Source of the DNA: Coprobacter tertius
GTDB lineage: Bacteria > Bacteroidota > Bacteroidia > Bacteroidales > Coprobacteraceae
Direction of reading: 5' to 3'
NCBI RefSeq assembly: GCF_024330105.1
Contig: NZ_JANDHW010000003.1
Location: 186,001-250,000 of the forward strand
DNA: 64,000 bases
Shown: piece by piece, positions 25,551-34,168 of the stretch
Position numbering within the stretch: position 1 is the first letter of the stretch
Layout: each line of letters opens with the position of its first letter
Made by a program: the position numbers and the translations under genes
The notes under the pieces: model-generated
The model's input: only the letters and a program-made list of their open reading frames with translations
What the model was told of the DNA's origin: nothing
Databases searched by the model: none

Positions 25551-25752
25551 AATGTTCTGTTATTTGTTTGAACCATGCCCGGTAATAAAGTTCCCGAAGC
25601 AAATCCGAAATAATGGCTAACCCCTTGGAAAGCCATAAGCAAATCAATTGAAGCGGCACAGCCGTAAAGAATACAAGCCAAAACACCATATTCCATAATA
25701 GGCCGGTTCGCCTTTTTACTTTTATCGTATAGGTAATTTCCCCTTTGTTCAT
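25531..25752 (-). CDS. Small membrane protein, 73 aa
   Basis: A long hydrophobic stretch (WNMVFWLVFFTAVPLQLICL, residues about 20-40) with a basic N-terminus predicts an inner-membrane protein. The C-terminal third is amphipathic and charged. Family unknown. It lies in a run of small early genes of unknown role. Confidence 0.5.
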   Translation of the reverse strand: MNKGEITYTIKVKRRTGLLWNMVFWLVFFTAVPLQLICLWLSKGLAIISDLLRELYYRAWFKQITEHYEGRRN

Positions 25753-25756
25753 ACCG

Positions 25757-26059
25757 TTACTTTTTAGTTTCTGCTTCTTGTTTCGCCCGATAGTTTACTA
25801 CCGTTTGGGCTACTCTGAAAACAAGCCCGGTTATCGCGTCGCGCTGGGCCTTCGGTAGTTTGCTTTCAAGGTTTGCAACCTGTATAAAAGTTTCCCTAAT
25901 ACCTTCTACCGTAAATATCCCCGCGTCCTTCATAGCGTCGTACGGTGTCCGGCGGTACCTGTAACCTTCTTGCGGAGCAGGTCGTTTGTTGTAGGCTTCA
26001 ATTTCGTAGCCTAAGAACTCGTTAAATTTGTCGTCCTTAATTATGTCCTTTACTTTCAT
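25757..26059 (-). CDS. Hypothetical phage protein, 100 aa
   Basis: A soluble, helical protein with no recognisable domain. It contains GYRYRRTPYDAMKDAGIF and a basic helical end. Tightly packed in the early operon (4 bases to the next gene). Confidence 0.5.
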   Translation of the reverse strand: MKVKDIIKDDKFNEFLGYEIEAYNKRPAPQEGYRYRRTPYDAMKDAGIFTVEGIRETFIQVANLESKLPKAQRDAITGLVFRVAQTVVNYRAKQEAETKK

Positions 26060-26077
26060 ATCTTTTTTTGTATGTGT

Positions 26078-26623
26078 TTAGTAGCGTCGTTTCGTGAAAT
26101 GGATAATAGCGAAGTCAAGGGTAAGCGCAGAAGCGAGCCCGGCCAATTCGTGGTACTTTTTTTCGGCATCATCAAATACCGGTTTGAACCACGCCTTAAA
26201 ATCGTCTACCGTAAGCCCGTCGTTTTCGGCTAAAATATCCAAGGAAACGGGGCAACCGTCTACCTCTGCGGAATAATCGTAATAACTGATAGATACTATC
26301 GGCTTTTCCTGTTGTTCTTCCGCATAGTGATTTACTACGCATTTTTCCCGTCGTAACTCCAACTTCTGTACGCCGACTATGCCGGCCGGAATCTCTGTTA
26401 TAACCTCTTGGGGGCTACGGTATGCCTTCCCGCTCCATTGGCGTACACTAAGCAACCCGCCGGTAGCCGTTATTTTTTCTATTTTGGCCCGCCAATACTC
26501 GTAATTGCTCCGGCAAGTATGTACCTTCCGCCCGTCGGTTACTTTGTCCTTAAAGCCCGTTTCTTGCCCTTTACGGGGGTGCTTCGGGCCGAAGTGTTTA
26601 CCAAGTGTTACTACTGCTTTCAT
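26078..26623 (-). CDS. ASCH/PUA-like phage protein, 181 aa
   Basis: The start (MKAVVTLGKHFGPKHPRKGQ) and the order TCRSNYEYWRAKI then LLSVRQWSGKAYRSPQEV resemble ASCH-type beta-barrel domains, which bind RNA or modified nucleotides. The second half is helical with KAWFKPVFDDAEKKY. It is common in early operons of related phages as far as I can judge. The domain call is tentative. Confidence 0.5.
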   Translation of the reverse strand: MKAVVTLGKHFGPKHPRKGQETGFKDKVTDGRKVHTCRSNYEYWRAKIEKITATGGLLSVRQWSGKAYRSPQEVITEIPAGIVGVQKLELRREKCVVNHYAEEQQEKPIVSISYYDYSAEVDGCPVSLDILAENDGLTVDDFKAWFKPVFDDAEKKYHELAGLASALTLDFAIIHFTKRRY

Positions 26624-26624
26624 A

Positions 26625-26873
26625 TTATTGTGTTATTAAAATGTCCGACTTATTTACGGTTACGCATATTGGCTGTAATGGCTTGTTAAATGTTCGAAGG
26701 GCTACCCAAAGTTCCCCGGTTTCAGCTATTTTCTTCCGTTCTTCTTCGTCCAACTCAAAGCAAAAAACCGCCGTTCCGTCTTCTGATTTATATGCAGGAA
26801 GGGGGTAATATTCGGGTTGATTTTCTCCGTAAACTGCATTTACTTCCTTAAATTGTTTTGCTTTCATACTCAA
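26625..26873 (-). CDS. Hypothetical phage protein, 82 aa
   Basis: A small acidic protein with a likely beta core (GTAVFCFELDEEERKKI and CVTVNKSDILI). No family recognised; it is between other short early genes with gaps of 1 and 4 bases. Confidence 0.5.
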   Translation of the reverse strand: MSMKAKQFKEVNAVYGENQPEYYPLPAYKSEDGTAVFCFELDEEERKKIAETGELWVALRTFNKPLQPICVTVNKSDILITQ

Positions 26874-26877
26874 TGCT

Positions 26878-27171
26878 TTAATTTACTTTTGTTCGGTTGT
26901 AAAGTAGGTGCGTATCTATTCCGGTAGCGTTAAAAACCAAGGCCCTAACGTCTTGCCCTAATTTTTCTACGGCTTTTAAGGTGTCTTTTTGGCTAACTCC
27001 TTCGGCCTGCTGCTTCTCGAAAAACTTATCTACGAGTGCGCTCATAAATATTTTCGTAGAAGCCCGGAACCCTTCTAAGGTATAGTTTGGCTTTGCCCCG
27101 TTAAATGCTTCGTACTCCCAAAGGGTAGCTTCCATTTCTTCAAGCACGGGGCTTAATTTCTTTCCTATCAT
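26878..27171 (-). CDS. Hypothetical phage protein, 97 aa
   Basis: A helical soluble protein without a recognisable motif (VLEEMEATLWEYEAFNGA). It lies 11 bases after the SSB gene and may act with the replication proteins. Confidence 0.5.
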   Translation of the reverse strand: MIGKKLSPVLEEMEATLWEYEAFNGAKPNYTLEGFRASTKIFMSALVDKFFEKQQAEGVSQKDTLKAVEKLGQDVRALVFNATGIDTHLLYNRTKVN

Positions 27172-27182
27172 ATTGGTAATTG

Positions 27183-27602
27183 TTAAAATGGTAAATCGTC
27201 TTCTTCTTGTTGCTGATATGCTGGTGGCGCGTAATTTGGTGTAGCTGCCGAAGCCGTTGCGGCCTGCTGGGGTGATTCGGGTTGGTCGGCCCTATTCCCG
27301 CCTAAAAGCTGCAATTCTCTAACCCGGCAATTTATACCAGCTTGTAATGCCCCGCCAGCTTCGTATGCCTTTGCAGAAAGTTCGCCGCGAATAAATACAC
27401 GGGTTCCTTTCTTCAAATAGTTAATTACCTGGCTTTCTCCGTATCTAAGGCAACTAATCCAAGTTGTACGTTCTTTTCGCTGTCCCTGTGAATCCTTATA
27501 GCTTTCGGTATGGGCTATGCTGAAAGCTATATACTTTTGCCCGTTAATGTCTTTAATAATGGCATCTGCTCCGAGGTTGCCAATTGCTTCTAATACTAAC
27601 AT
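27183..27602 (-). CDS. ssb: Single-stranded DNA-binding protein, 139 aa
   Basis: An OB-fold SSB: residues 1-100 contain the family pattern TTWISCLRYGE, followed by GTRVFIRGELSAKAY. A disordered Q/P-rich tail ends in the acidic tip EEDDLPF, the docking peptide for replication and repair partners. It coats phage single strands during replication and RecT-driven recombination. Confidence 0.93.
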   Translation of the reverse strand: MLVLEAIGNLGADAIIKDINGQKYIAFSIAHTESYKDSQGQRKERTTWISCLRYGESQVINYLKKGTRVFIRGELSAKAYEAGGALQAGINCRVRELQLLGGNRADQPESPQQAATASAATPNYAPPAYQQQEEDDLPF

Positions 27603-27612
27603 ATTACTTTTA

Positions 27613-27801
27613 TTATTTGGTTATTAACTCTATTCCTTTGGCTACTACTAACGGCTGTTCTTTACTTAATTTCCCGATAAAAGCCGTTATAATTCGCCAT
27701 TGGTCGGGGCTTATGCCTAATGGCGAAAATGTCCCGTTACCGTTCTTTACTACCAGCAAAATAGCCCCTTCCGGCAACTTGCTTAAATCCTTTGTTTTCA
27801 T
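27613..27801 (-). CDS. Hypothetical phage protein, 62 aa
   Basis: A short basic protein (KDLSKLPEGAILLVVKNGNG) with no family recognised. It overlaps the upstream gene by 4 bases, so it is translated by coupling. Confidence 0.5.
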   Translation of the reverse strand: MKTKDLSKLPEGAILLVVKNGNGTFSPLGISPDQWRIITAFIGKLSKEQPLVVAKGIELITK

Positions 27802-28163
27802 TTCGTTTTAAGTCCTTCTATCTTGTAAAAATCTTCTTCCGCTGCTTCGATAAGGTTGTACCGGGTCGATTTTTTAGCTTCGATACCTATACGGCGAAAC
27901 AAGGGCGCAACCCGAATACACGTAACCGAACAAACTCCATTTTTCCGTACATACACCCGGAAAGCGTTGGGGTCGGTATTATCGGCTACTTTCAAGTACA
28001 AGGCCCCGCGTTCGTCATGGGCCAATAGTACCCCCTTATGCTCTGAAAGGTTAAGTTCTGCAACCGCTCGGCTACTGAAAAACAAATAGCCGGTAGAAGC
28101 CAACGTAACGAACAATTTACCGGGTTTCGGTGGTTTAATAATTCGTAATGTCATTCTATGCAA
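27798..28163 (-). CDS. Hypothetical phage protein, 121 aa
   Basis: A soluble beta-rich protein that reads KLFVTLASTGYLFFSSRAV at the front, with a helical end. No family recognised. It overlaps the methyltransferase gene by 8 bases. Confidence 0.5.
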   Translation of the reverse strand: MHRMTLRIIKPPKPGKLFVTLASTGYLFFSSRAVAELNLSEHKGVLLAHDERGALYLKVADNTDPNAFRVYVRKNGVCSVTCIRVAPLFRRIGIEAKKSTRYNLIEAAEEDFYKIEGLKTK

Positions 28164-29781
28164 CTTTTAATAAATCGGTTGTTATTTCTTCTACCAAGGC
28201 TTCGCAAAGAACACGGGCTATATTCACTTCTACCGCGTTACCTATAAACTTCTTTTGGTCGGCCTGCGTCCCTATAAGGGTGTAGTTTTCCGGGAAGCCC
28301 ATTATTCGCTTTAACTCGATAATTTTTAACATGCGCATTTTTATATCGACTATACCGTAAAGGGCCATAAACTCCTTTATTTTCCGCATCGGGCCGCTGT
28401 CTGTTTCGTAAATTTCTATCGCCAATTGTCCGCACTCGGTAGCTATAAGGTACGGGGGCTTTTTATCCATTTTGGCTATAAGTGTAAAACAAGGTTTTTC
28501 TACGGAACTGCCGGCGTTAGAAAATTGTGGGTTCATAAGGTACCATTTGCAGGTTATTACGTTTTGCTTGGGGTTAGTCATTACCGCCGGGCAAGGATTA
28601 TCCAAGTCTGATAATTGCCCGCCACCACTATAACTATTCGCTATAAATTGCGGTCTTACCACCGAAAGCCTATCTTTCGTTGTAAGGGTCGGCGAAGGCG
28701 TATTTACGGAATGATTATGCCCGTTTCCGTAATATGCCGAAAGAAATTCGGCCCCTACTAAACTATGGTGGTCTACGGTCGTAATGGTTCCCGCTACGTT
28801 GTCTACGCTGGAAACTTTGCTTTCCGGGTGTCCGCTAAAATGCTTTGCGAGAAAATGAATGTTCGCTATTCCTAACCTGTTTTGGCAAGCTACGGTAGGG
28901 CATGGTTCATCTATCGAAGGCGGGATATGCTTACCCGTCTTCTTATTGACTGAATTATATTTAATCAAAAACGAATCCTTCCCGCCTGCTACGAACTTTA
29001 TAAGGCCCGCGTATATGCGTTCCAAGGTCTTAGGCGAAAGCGGTTTTTTACGATTAAAGATACTTTCCCCTTCATCGGCAAAGTCCAAAACTTCCTTTAC
29101 GGGTTTCCACTTCGCCAAGCTGCCGAAAAGGTCGCCGCCCCCGGTCTTTGAGTGGGTAGGCTTCGGCCATACGATAGGTAGGTACGGTTTGGCAAATATC
29201 CCGAAGAAACGCTTTCGGCTGGTATATGCCCCATAATCCGCCGCGTTAAGTATTCTATGGTCGAACTTGTACCCATAGGCTTTTACGTTATCTACCCAAT
29301 TGGTATAAAGCCGCCCTTTGTCCCTGCTAATTGGTTTTCCGTTTTCGTCCAAGTCGCCCCAGCTCATAAATTCCTCTACATTCTCGATTTGGATATAATC
29401 GGGGGTAAGGGCTTCTATATACCTAAACAAATGTTCGGCAAGGGTGCGGCTATCTGCGTCGCGGGGCTGGCCACCTTTGGCACGGCTGAAATTGGTACAT
29501 TCAAGCGAAGCCCAAAGTACAACTTTCGCCATAGGGTACATTCGGCGCATTTCGGCCGTATGTTCTTCCAATGGGCGCAAGTCCAAAGTTCGCATATCTT
29601 CCGTATAGTGCTGCGCTTCGGGGTGGTTGGCCGCGTGGCTCGCTATGGCGTTCGCGTCGTGGTTTACGCAAGCTATAACCTTCGCGCATTTATGCCCCTT
29701 ATAGTTGGCCTTCTCTACGCCTGTACTTGTTCCGCCTGCACCGCAAAACAAGTCTATATATAGTAATCTAATGCCGTTCAT
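28156..29781 (-). CDS. DNA cytosine-5 methyltransferase, 541 aa
   Basis: The SAM motif DLFCGAGGTS is at residues 10-19, the catalytic cysteine motif is ECTNFS (Cys95), motif VI IENVEEF is at 132-138, TSRKRFFGIF follows near 190, and the closing IGNAVEVNIARVL is near the C-terminus. Together these identify a C5-cytosine methyltransferase. Motif IV is ECTNFS rather than the usual PPCQ-FS, a variant seen in Bacteroidetes phage enzymes. The long region 200-440 would hold the target recognition domain. With no restriction enzyme nearby, it probably protects phage DNA from host restriction. Confidence 0.9.
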   Translation of the reverse strand: MNGIRLLYIDLFCGAGGTSTGVEKANYKGHKCAKVIACVNHDANAIASHAANHPEAQHYTEDMRTLDLRPLEEHTAEMRRMYPMAKVVLWASLECTNFSRAKGGQPRDADSRTLAEHLFRYIEALTPDYIQIENVEEFMSWGDLDENGKPISRDKGRLYTNWVDNVKAYGYKFDHRILNAADYGAYTSRKRFFGIFAKPYLPIVWPKPTHSKTGGGDLFGSLAKWKPVKEVLDFADEGESIFNRKKPLSPKTLERIYAGLIKFVAGGKDSFLIKYNSVNKKTGKHIPPSIDEPCPTVACQNRLGIANIHFLAKHFSGHPESKVSSVDNVAGTITTVDHHSLVGAEFLSAYYGNGHNHSVNTPSPTLTTKDRLSVVRPQFIANSYSGGGQLSDLDNPCPAVMTNPKQNVITCKWYLMNPQFSNAGSSVEKPCFTLIAKMDKKPPYLIATECGQLAIEIYETDSGPMRKIKEFMALYGIVDIKMRMLKIIELKRIMGFPENYTLIGTQADQKKFIGNAVEVNIARVLCEALVEEITTDLLKVA

Positions 29782-29813
29782 TTCGTATTATAGTCAGACG
29801 CTTTCGCGGAAAA

Positions 29814-30389
29814 TTAGTCTTTTGATAGGTGGGCTTTCACTGCGTTTACATAAGCCCTAAATTCGGGGGTGTATTGGTAATCGTCCGGGAACTTTTTAAG
29901 GTAGTAGATAATTGTAGCGTGGTTCCGTTTCATCTCCTTTGCAATCCTTACTACCGTCGCCCCTTCTTCCCGGCATAGCTGGGCGAAAATCATGCGGGCA
30001 AAGACGTGCTTTTGCTCTCGACTTTCGCCTACAATATCGTAGAAGGCAACGCCCATGCCTTCGGCTATTGCCTGCTTTATGTTCTGAAAGGTCGGTACTT
30101 CTTCGTAAATAATTGTCTTACCTGTCAATTCGGCTAAATTCTTTTCAAGTGTAGCCCCTTTGGAAAATCCCCAATCGGGCAACAAATAGATAGCCTTGCA
30201 CCCCATAAGTAGAAGTACGTCCATAGCTACGTGAACTTCCCAAGAGGCATTAGCCGGAATACCGTTTTTAAGTGGGTTTACCACCTCGTAACCTTTGGCT
30301 TTTAACATGGTTTCCGCTGCTTCGAATTTGGCCGCTACTTCTTCTATTGGCCGGCCGCTTATCTGTCCCGAAATGTATATCTTTTCCAT
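29814..30389 (-). CDS. DUF4406 domain fused to a DnaA-type DNA-binding domain, 191 aa
   Basis: Residues 1-100 match DUF4406, a nucleoside deoxyribosyltransferase-like fold (MEKIYISGQISG, YLLPDWGFSKGATLE). Residues about 115-185 resemble DnaA domain IV: FARMIFAQLCREEGA, then IAKEMKRNHATIIYYLKKF, where DnaA has its RxxHSTV-type signature helix. The fusion could recognise DnaA-like boxes in the phage origin or compete with host DnaA. It lies directly after the helicase loader gene. Confidence 0.75.
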   Translation of the reverse strand: MEKIYISGQISGRPIEEVAAKFEAAETMLKAKGYEVVNPLKNGIPANASWEVHVAMDVLLLMGCKAIYLLPDWGFSKGATLEKNLAELTGKTIIYEEVPTFQNIKQAIAEGMGVAFYDIVGESREQKHVFARMIFAQLCREEGATVVRIAKEMKRNHATIIYYLKKFPDDYQYTPEFRAYVNAVKAHLSKD

Positions 30390-30397
30390 ATTGGCTA

Positions 30398-31069
30398 TTA
30401 TTTTCTATAAGAGTTGTTTATAAACGGGATTCTGTCGAACATTTCCGTAAATCGGTCGGCTATACGTTCGCCGTATTTATTCGCCAAGTCTTCCGCGTTT
30501 AGGTTGCTGGTCATAATTGTAAATAGCTGCCGGTCGTACCGGTAGTAAATCGTATCGACAAAGGGGCTAATTTCGTTTCCCCAAACCTTCACTACGGAAG
30601 GTTCCGTACCTACGTCGTCAATAGCCAATAGCTCGGCTTTTTTAATGCCGTTAAAGCGTTCCGGTTCATTCTTCGCTATGTCTGCAAGCTCTAAGGCCGA
30701 TACCGTCCTAACCGTCTTTCGTTGGTCGAAATATGCACTTTCGTACAGAATCCCGATAAGGCTACCTATCGCACGGGCTAAGGTACTTTTACCGTTACCT
30801 ACCGTTCCGAATAGCAGAAGCCCCGGTTTACAATTACCGGTAAGCCATTTTGCCGCCTTTTCTATATGGCTTTGGGTAGCTTCGTCGTCTATAAACTGCA
30901 TACGCCGCCGCATAACTTCGGCTATATAACATTCCCGTAACATTGCCGGCACATCTTCGGGGTACTTATCAACCTTAAAGCGTTCCGGTAAAGCCCTTCT
31001 TTGAAGTACCGCCCGGAACCGGGTTAAGTCCACCCGTTGCGGCCCCTGTTTGTTGTCCTTTTCGTCCAT
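30398..31069 (-). CDS. DnaC-like helicase loader, AAA+ ATPase, 223 aa
   Basis: Walker A GTVGNGKST is at residues 88-96 and Walker B LLAIDDVG at 147-154, in the context typical of DnaC/IstB-type loaders. It would load the host replicative helicase onto the phage origin. The start at 31069 gives a 95-base overlap with the initiator gene upstream; a later start at Met43 would remove most of it, but the first start has a purine-rich site before it. Confidence 0.87.
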   Translation of the reverse strand: MDEKDNKQGPQRVDLTRFRAVLQRRALPERFKVDKYPEDVPAMLRECYIAEVMRRRMQFIDDEATQSHIEKAAKWLTGNCKPGLLLFGTVGNGKSTLARAIGSLIGILYESAYFDQRKTVRTVSALELADIAKNEPERFNGIKKAELLAIDDVGTEPSVVKVWGNEISPFVDTIYYRYDRQLFTIMTSNLNAEDLANKYGERIADRFTEMFDRIPFINNSYRK

Positions 31070-31697
31070 TTCCGTTATTCCCTATTTCGTTACGCTCCCA
31101 AGTTCTAACCGCCGCTTTCCAATCCTTCATACAATTGCGGCCGACCTTCCAGCCGTTCGAAGTATAGTAATCTATCCACGCCTGCGGGTCTACGTCGTTA
31201 CCCCGTTCCTGACAATACGCCGCAACTTCTTCTAAGGTGGGTTTCTGAAAGATTTTGCCGCCTTTCGTTTTAGGGGCTGCCTTGCCACTGCCTTGGGGCT
31301 TGCCAGCCCCTAATATCGGCCCTTGCGGTAGCTGGGTAATACCTTCGTTCAATACCCGTATAAGGTCGTATTTTTCAAGTTTTTGCAATACCGATTTATG
31401 TGCGTTATTCGTAGGGTTTAAGTTCGATACCCCGCCGTACTGAAATATGATAAATTCGGGTAAAAACGCTTTGCTTCCGTTATTGAAGAAATGGATTCTT
31501 CCGGCAAAGGCCTTTTCGAAGTCCTCTAAATCGTACGTTTCGCCGCAATAAAGCCCGGCCACCTCTAAGTCTACTTCCCATATTCCGGCGTTATCGCACT
31601 CGCAAAAAAGGTACACCCAAAGCAATTTATAAGCGGGCGGTAAGTCCCTTATAAATCGTTTCTTAAATAGGTCGGTATCTATAAATCTTTTTGCCAT
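30975..31697 (-). CDS. Replication initiator / replisome organiser with winged helix, 240 aa
   Basis: The first 110 residues (MAKRFIDTDLFKKRFIRDLP, LLWVYLFCECDNAGIWEVD) match the N-terminal domain of phage replisome organisers of the Lin1244/Lin1753 type. A middle linker is followed by QAWIDYYTSNGWKVGRNCMK, the DnaD-like tail motif used to contact helicase loader and DNA. It lies directly upstream of the DnaC-like gene, as expected. The gene contains G-rich strings (near 31,270-31,312) shared with the non-coding region at 15.27 kb, so the origin may lie inside it. Confidence 0.75.
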   Translation of the reverse strand: MAKRFIDTDLFKKRFIRDLPPAYKLLWVYLFCECDNAGIWEVDLEVAGLYCGETYDLEDFEKAFAGRIHFFNNGSKAFLPEFIIFQYGGVSNLNPTNNAHKSVLQKLEKYDLIRVLNEGITQLPQGPILGAGKPQGSGKAAPKTKGGKIFQKPTLEEVAAYCQERGNDVDPQAWIDYYTSNGWKVGRNCMKDWKAAVRTWERNEIGNNGNGRKGQQTGAATGGLNPVPGGTSKKGFTGTL

Positions 31698-31713
31698 TTT
31701 GTTACTATTGAAA

Positions 31714-31743
31714 AGCTACCCCGGCCCGGAAACCGGGGTAGCT
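31714..31743 (-). terminator. Hairpin after the DUF2303-like gene
   Basis: AGCTACCCCGG (31714-31724) pairs perfectly with CCGGGGTAGCT (31733-31743) across an 8-base loop, and TTTT follows on the minus strand. It ends or weakens the recombination transcript before the replication genes. Confidence 0.7.
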
Positions 31744-31755
31744 GGGTTAATACTG

Positions 31756-32502
31756 CTATTGCTCGATAATCGCAATTTCGGGGCTTAGTTCCCGAATGCG
31801 GGCTACCTGCCCGTCTATAATTCGGTCGCGCAGGTCTTCCAAAAGCTGGCACGCTCCGGGACTTACAAGTTGCAGGGTTACGTCGCGGCCGTTTACCGAA
31901 GCGTAAAATTCCACTTCGATAGTTTCCGCCGGCATACCTTTGAAAATCGGAATTTGAAGGGTAAAGGCTTCCGGCAGGTTACTCATAACCACTCCGCTAT
32001 AATTGTCTTTGAAGTCGCCCTTTTCGCTCTTTTGCTTCTCTACCTTGGAATTTACGGTAGCTTCGAAGTTTTTAAGCTCGGTTACGAGCTTCATATTCGC
32101 GGTTTTGTCCGGGAAAAATGCGCGGTTCATTTTGAAGAACTGCCCCAACTCGTTAGGTTCCCAACCTTTACCGGCGTTAATCCCAAATTCGGCAAATTTG
32201 GGGTGTTGGGAAAGACGGCCTACCACCCGGCCCGTAGTATATTCGTCGTTCTCGTTTGTAACGAGTGTAATGCACACCTTTTCCCGGTCTACCAAAACGT
32301 GGCAACGCTTCGGGTTAATTTGGTCGGCTTCGGAAAGTCGCTTTTCTAAGAACTCTACCGGCGCACCGATAACGCCGGAAAGGTCGATTTTTACCGGGGC
32401 CTTGGGGTCAAGAACTGCGGGGGCCTCGCCCTCACGTACGATAATTTCCGCCTGCGTAGTTCCTTCGGGAAGGTTTACTACTACTTTTTTGTTTTCGTCC
32501 AT
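31756..32502 (-). CDS. DUF2303-like phage protein, 248 aa
   Basis: The sequence pattern (EFGINAGKGWEPNELGQFFK in the middle, then MKLVTELKNFEATVNSKVEK) fits DUF2303, a family found in phage early operons near recombination genes and of unknown function. The end is beta-rich with TIEVEFYASVNGRDVTLQLV. It sits 6 bases after the HU gene. Confidence 0.65.
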   Translation of the reverse strand: MDENKKVVVNLPEGTTQAEIIVREGEAPAVLDPKAPVKIDLSGVIGAPVEFLEKRLSEADQINPKRCHVLVDREKVCITLVTNENDEYTTGRVVGRLSQHPKFAEFGINAGKGWEPNELGQFFKMNRAFFPDKTANMKLVTELKNFEATVNSKVEKQKSEKGDFKDNYSGVVMSNLPEAFTLQIPIFKGMPAETIEVEFYASVNGRDVTLQLVSPGACQLLEDLRDRIIDGQVARIRELSPEIAIIEQ

Positions 32503-32508
32503 ACTTTT

Positions 32509-32778
32509 TTACTTGTTGATTGTGAAACTTTTACTTGGTTTGAAGTGGGCTACTTCGTGCGCCGGTATGATAATCGTAGTACCGGCGGTAATGTTGCGGG
32601 CTTTCTTTTCGGCCCGTTTCTTCGGCTGGAAGGTTCCGAAGCCGCGAAGGTAAACGGGTTCCTTGCGCTGTACGCATTCCTTAATTGCGTCTAATGTGGC
32701 TTCGATAATCGGCCTTACGTGGCTATCGTTTTGCCCGGTCTTACTGCCAACGGCCGTAATTAAATCTTGCTTCGTCAT
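32509..32778 (-). CDS. HU-family DNA-binding protein, 89 aa
   Basis: A full-length HU/IHF-type protein: MTKQDLITAVGSKTG at the start, VYLRGFGTFQPKKRAEKKAR across the arm, and HEVAHFKPSKSF at the end. It bends DNA as a dimer and could serve phage replication, recombination or integration. Confidence 0.92.
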   Translation of the reverse strand: MTKQDLITAVGSKTGQNDSHVRPIIEATLDAIKECVQRKEPVYLRGFGTFQPKKRAEKKARNITAGTTIIIPAHEVAHFKPSKSFTINK

Positions 32779-32789
32779 TGTTATGCTTT

Positions 32790-33221
32790 TTAGTTGTTAG
32801 TACCTGTTTTTCTTCCGATTTGGAAAAGTGTTGTTTGTAATTCTTCGCTGTACGCCGGCCGACTCTCGATAAGGTCGCCGTTCTCATTGTAATAGCCGAC
32901 TTCGCGGGCTTCTTGGTCGATGAACTTAAAGCACCTTTCGGTAACAAATTCGGCCTTCTTTTTCAGCCCTTCCAAGGTCTTTTTTCGCTCCGTCGTAAGG
33001 GGTTCCAAACGGGCCTTAAAGTCCTTCATCGCGGCCGTCTTTTCTTCCTCGATGTCGTTAATTTCGATGTCCGTTTCCGAAAGGCTTTCTTTCATGCGGG
33101 CCAATTCTTCCGGGGTAAAAGGTTTCATATACCCCTTTTCTTCCACCGCGTCGCAATTATCCATAAGGAAGGCTACGCGCTTCTTGCCTTGTTCGAGGTC
33201 TTTCCCTAATTCTCTTTCCAT
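32790..33221 (-). CDS. Coiled-coil phage protein, 143 aa
   Basis: A charged helical protein with a long coiled coil in the middle (residues about 35-100, EEKTAAMKDFKARLEPLTTE). No family recognised. It is between the HU gene and a conserved phage gene of unknown function. Confidence 0.5.
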   Translation of the reverse strand: MERELGKDLEQGKKRVAFLMDNCDAVEEKGYMKPFTPEELARMKESLSETDIEINDIEEEKTAAMKDFKARLEPLTTERKKTLEGLKKKAEFVTERCFKFIDQEAREVGYYNENGDLIESRPAYSEELQTTLFQIGRKTGTNN

Positions 33222-33227
33222 GTTTCG

Positions 33228-33761
33228 TTATTTTTTGATTAAAAGAAAATCGTTATAAAGACCTTCGAACTGACGGCCCGCGTACGTGGCGAGTTCACGG
33301 GTTTTATAGCAAAGCTGAGAGCCGATATACGCAGTCGTCGCCGAAGCCGCGAAATTCGTAGACGCGAACGAAAAGCCGGCATGCGCGGGATTATACACGA
33401 ACCAAGGCCAATATTTGTACTCGTTGCTATTGGCCCAATCCGGCCGCCAACCTTCGTTAAGGGCTTCGGCAATGGTCTTTAACTTGCGGTAGGTTATTTC
33501 GTCCTTGGTAAAGCCTAACTTCGCTAATACGGTTTCGTTCATCGGCTCAATGCCAAGCACCGCGCAAGCGTCCGCGTAGGTCTTTACGCGCTTGGTAATG
33601 TCCTTCGGGGCAACCGTTTTTACGGCCTGTAATACGGTCGTATTAACCCCTAACTTCTCGGCCAATCGTTCGGCTTCCTTGCTGGCCGCCTGTTCGTTCT
33701 CGTGTTTGTACGTCGGTGCGCCTTGGCCTTCGGCGTAAACCATAAAAAACTGCTTTTCCAT
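33228..33761 (-). CDS. Conserved phage protein of unknown function, 177 aa
   Basis: I chose the ATG at 33761 because the longer frame (to 33836) runs into the upstream gene and adds an unlike lysine-rich segment. The protein has an N-terminal helical part and a C-terminal aromatic part (WPWFVYNPAHAGFSFA, then CYKTRELATYAGRQFEGLYN) that I believe is common in Bacteroidetes mobile elements, but no function is known to me. Confidence 0.6.
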   Translation of the reverse strand: MEKQFFMVYAEGQGAPTYKHENEQAASKEAERLAEKLGVNTTVLQAVKTVAPKDITKRVKTYADACAVLGIEPMNETVLAKLGFTKDEITYRKLKTIAEALNEGWRPDWANSNEYKYWPWFVYNPAHAGFSFASTNFAASATTAYIGSQLCYKTRELATYAGRQFEGLYNDFLLIKK

Positions 33762-33765
33762 TTTG

Positions 33766-34167
33766 TTATTTGTTAAAAAGTGAACTTTGTTTTTCTTCCC
33801 TCTTTTGCTCGTAAAGTATTCGCCTTTGTCGCGCAATACTCAACCGGACGGCCCTAATAGCGTCTTCACGCCCTTTTAGGCTTTCTTCGTACTCCAATAG
33901 TTCCGCTTCGCTTTGGGCGATAAAATACCCGTCGGAAGTGGCTATTAAGCCCGGTATAAGGTCGTTTGTCCTTATGTGGTTTATAATCTTCCTTACCCGT
34001 GCGTCGTTTAGTTTATAGGAACCTTTAAGGCTGCTTACGATATGCTTGTTTGTTACGGCATTTTCGCGCCCTATTTTCGTCCTAAGCCCCCGTACGAGAA
34101 GCGGAAGAAGTACGCCCATTTCGTAATCGTTTAAGGGCTGCGTTTCTTGGTCAAATCCTTTAATCAT
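33766..34167 (-). CDS. Putative winged-helix phage protein, 133 aa
   Basis: The stretch VTNKHIVSSLKGSYKLNDAR then VRKIINHIRTNDLIPGLI looks like a winged helix used by phage recombination-module proteins; the C-terminal third is a basic coiled coil. It lies one base after the MBL-fold gene. Function not known. Confidence 0.55.
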   Translation of the reverse strand: MIKGFDQETQPLNDYEMGVLLPLLVRGLRTKIGRENAVTNKHIVSSLKGSYKLNDARVRKIINHIRTNDLIPGLIATSDGYFIAQSEAELLEYEESLKGREDAIRAVRLSIARQRRILYEQKREEKQSSLFNK

Positions 34168-34168
34168 A

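Noticed and set aside
29784-29800. Fifth copy of the phage palindrome before the cytosine methylase
   Set aside because: Only the left arm CGTATTA-TAG is present; the right arm matches poorly.
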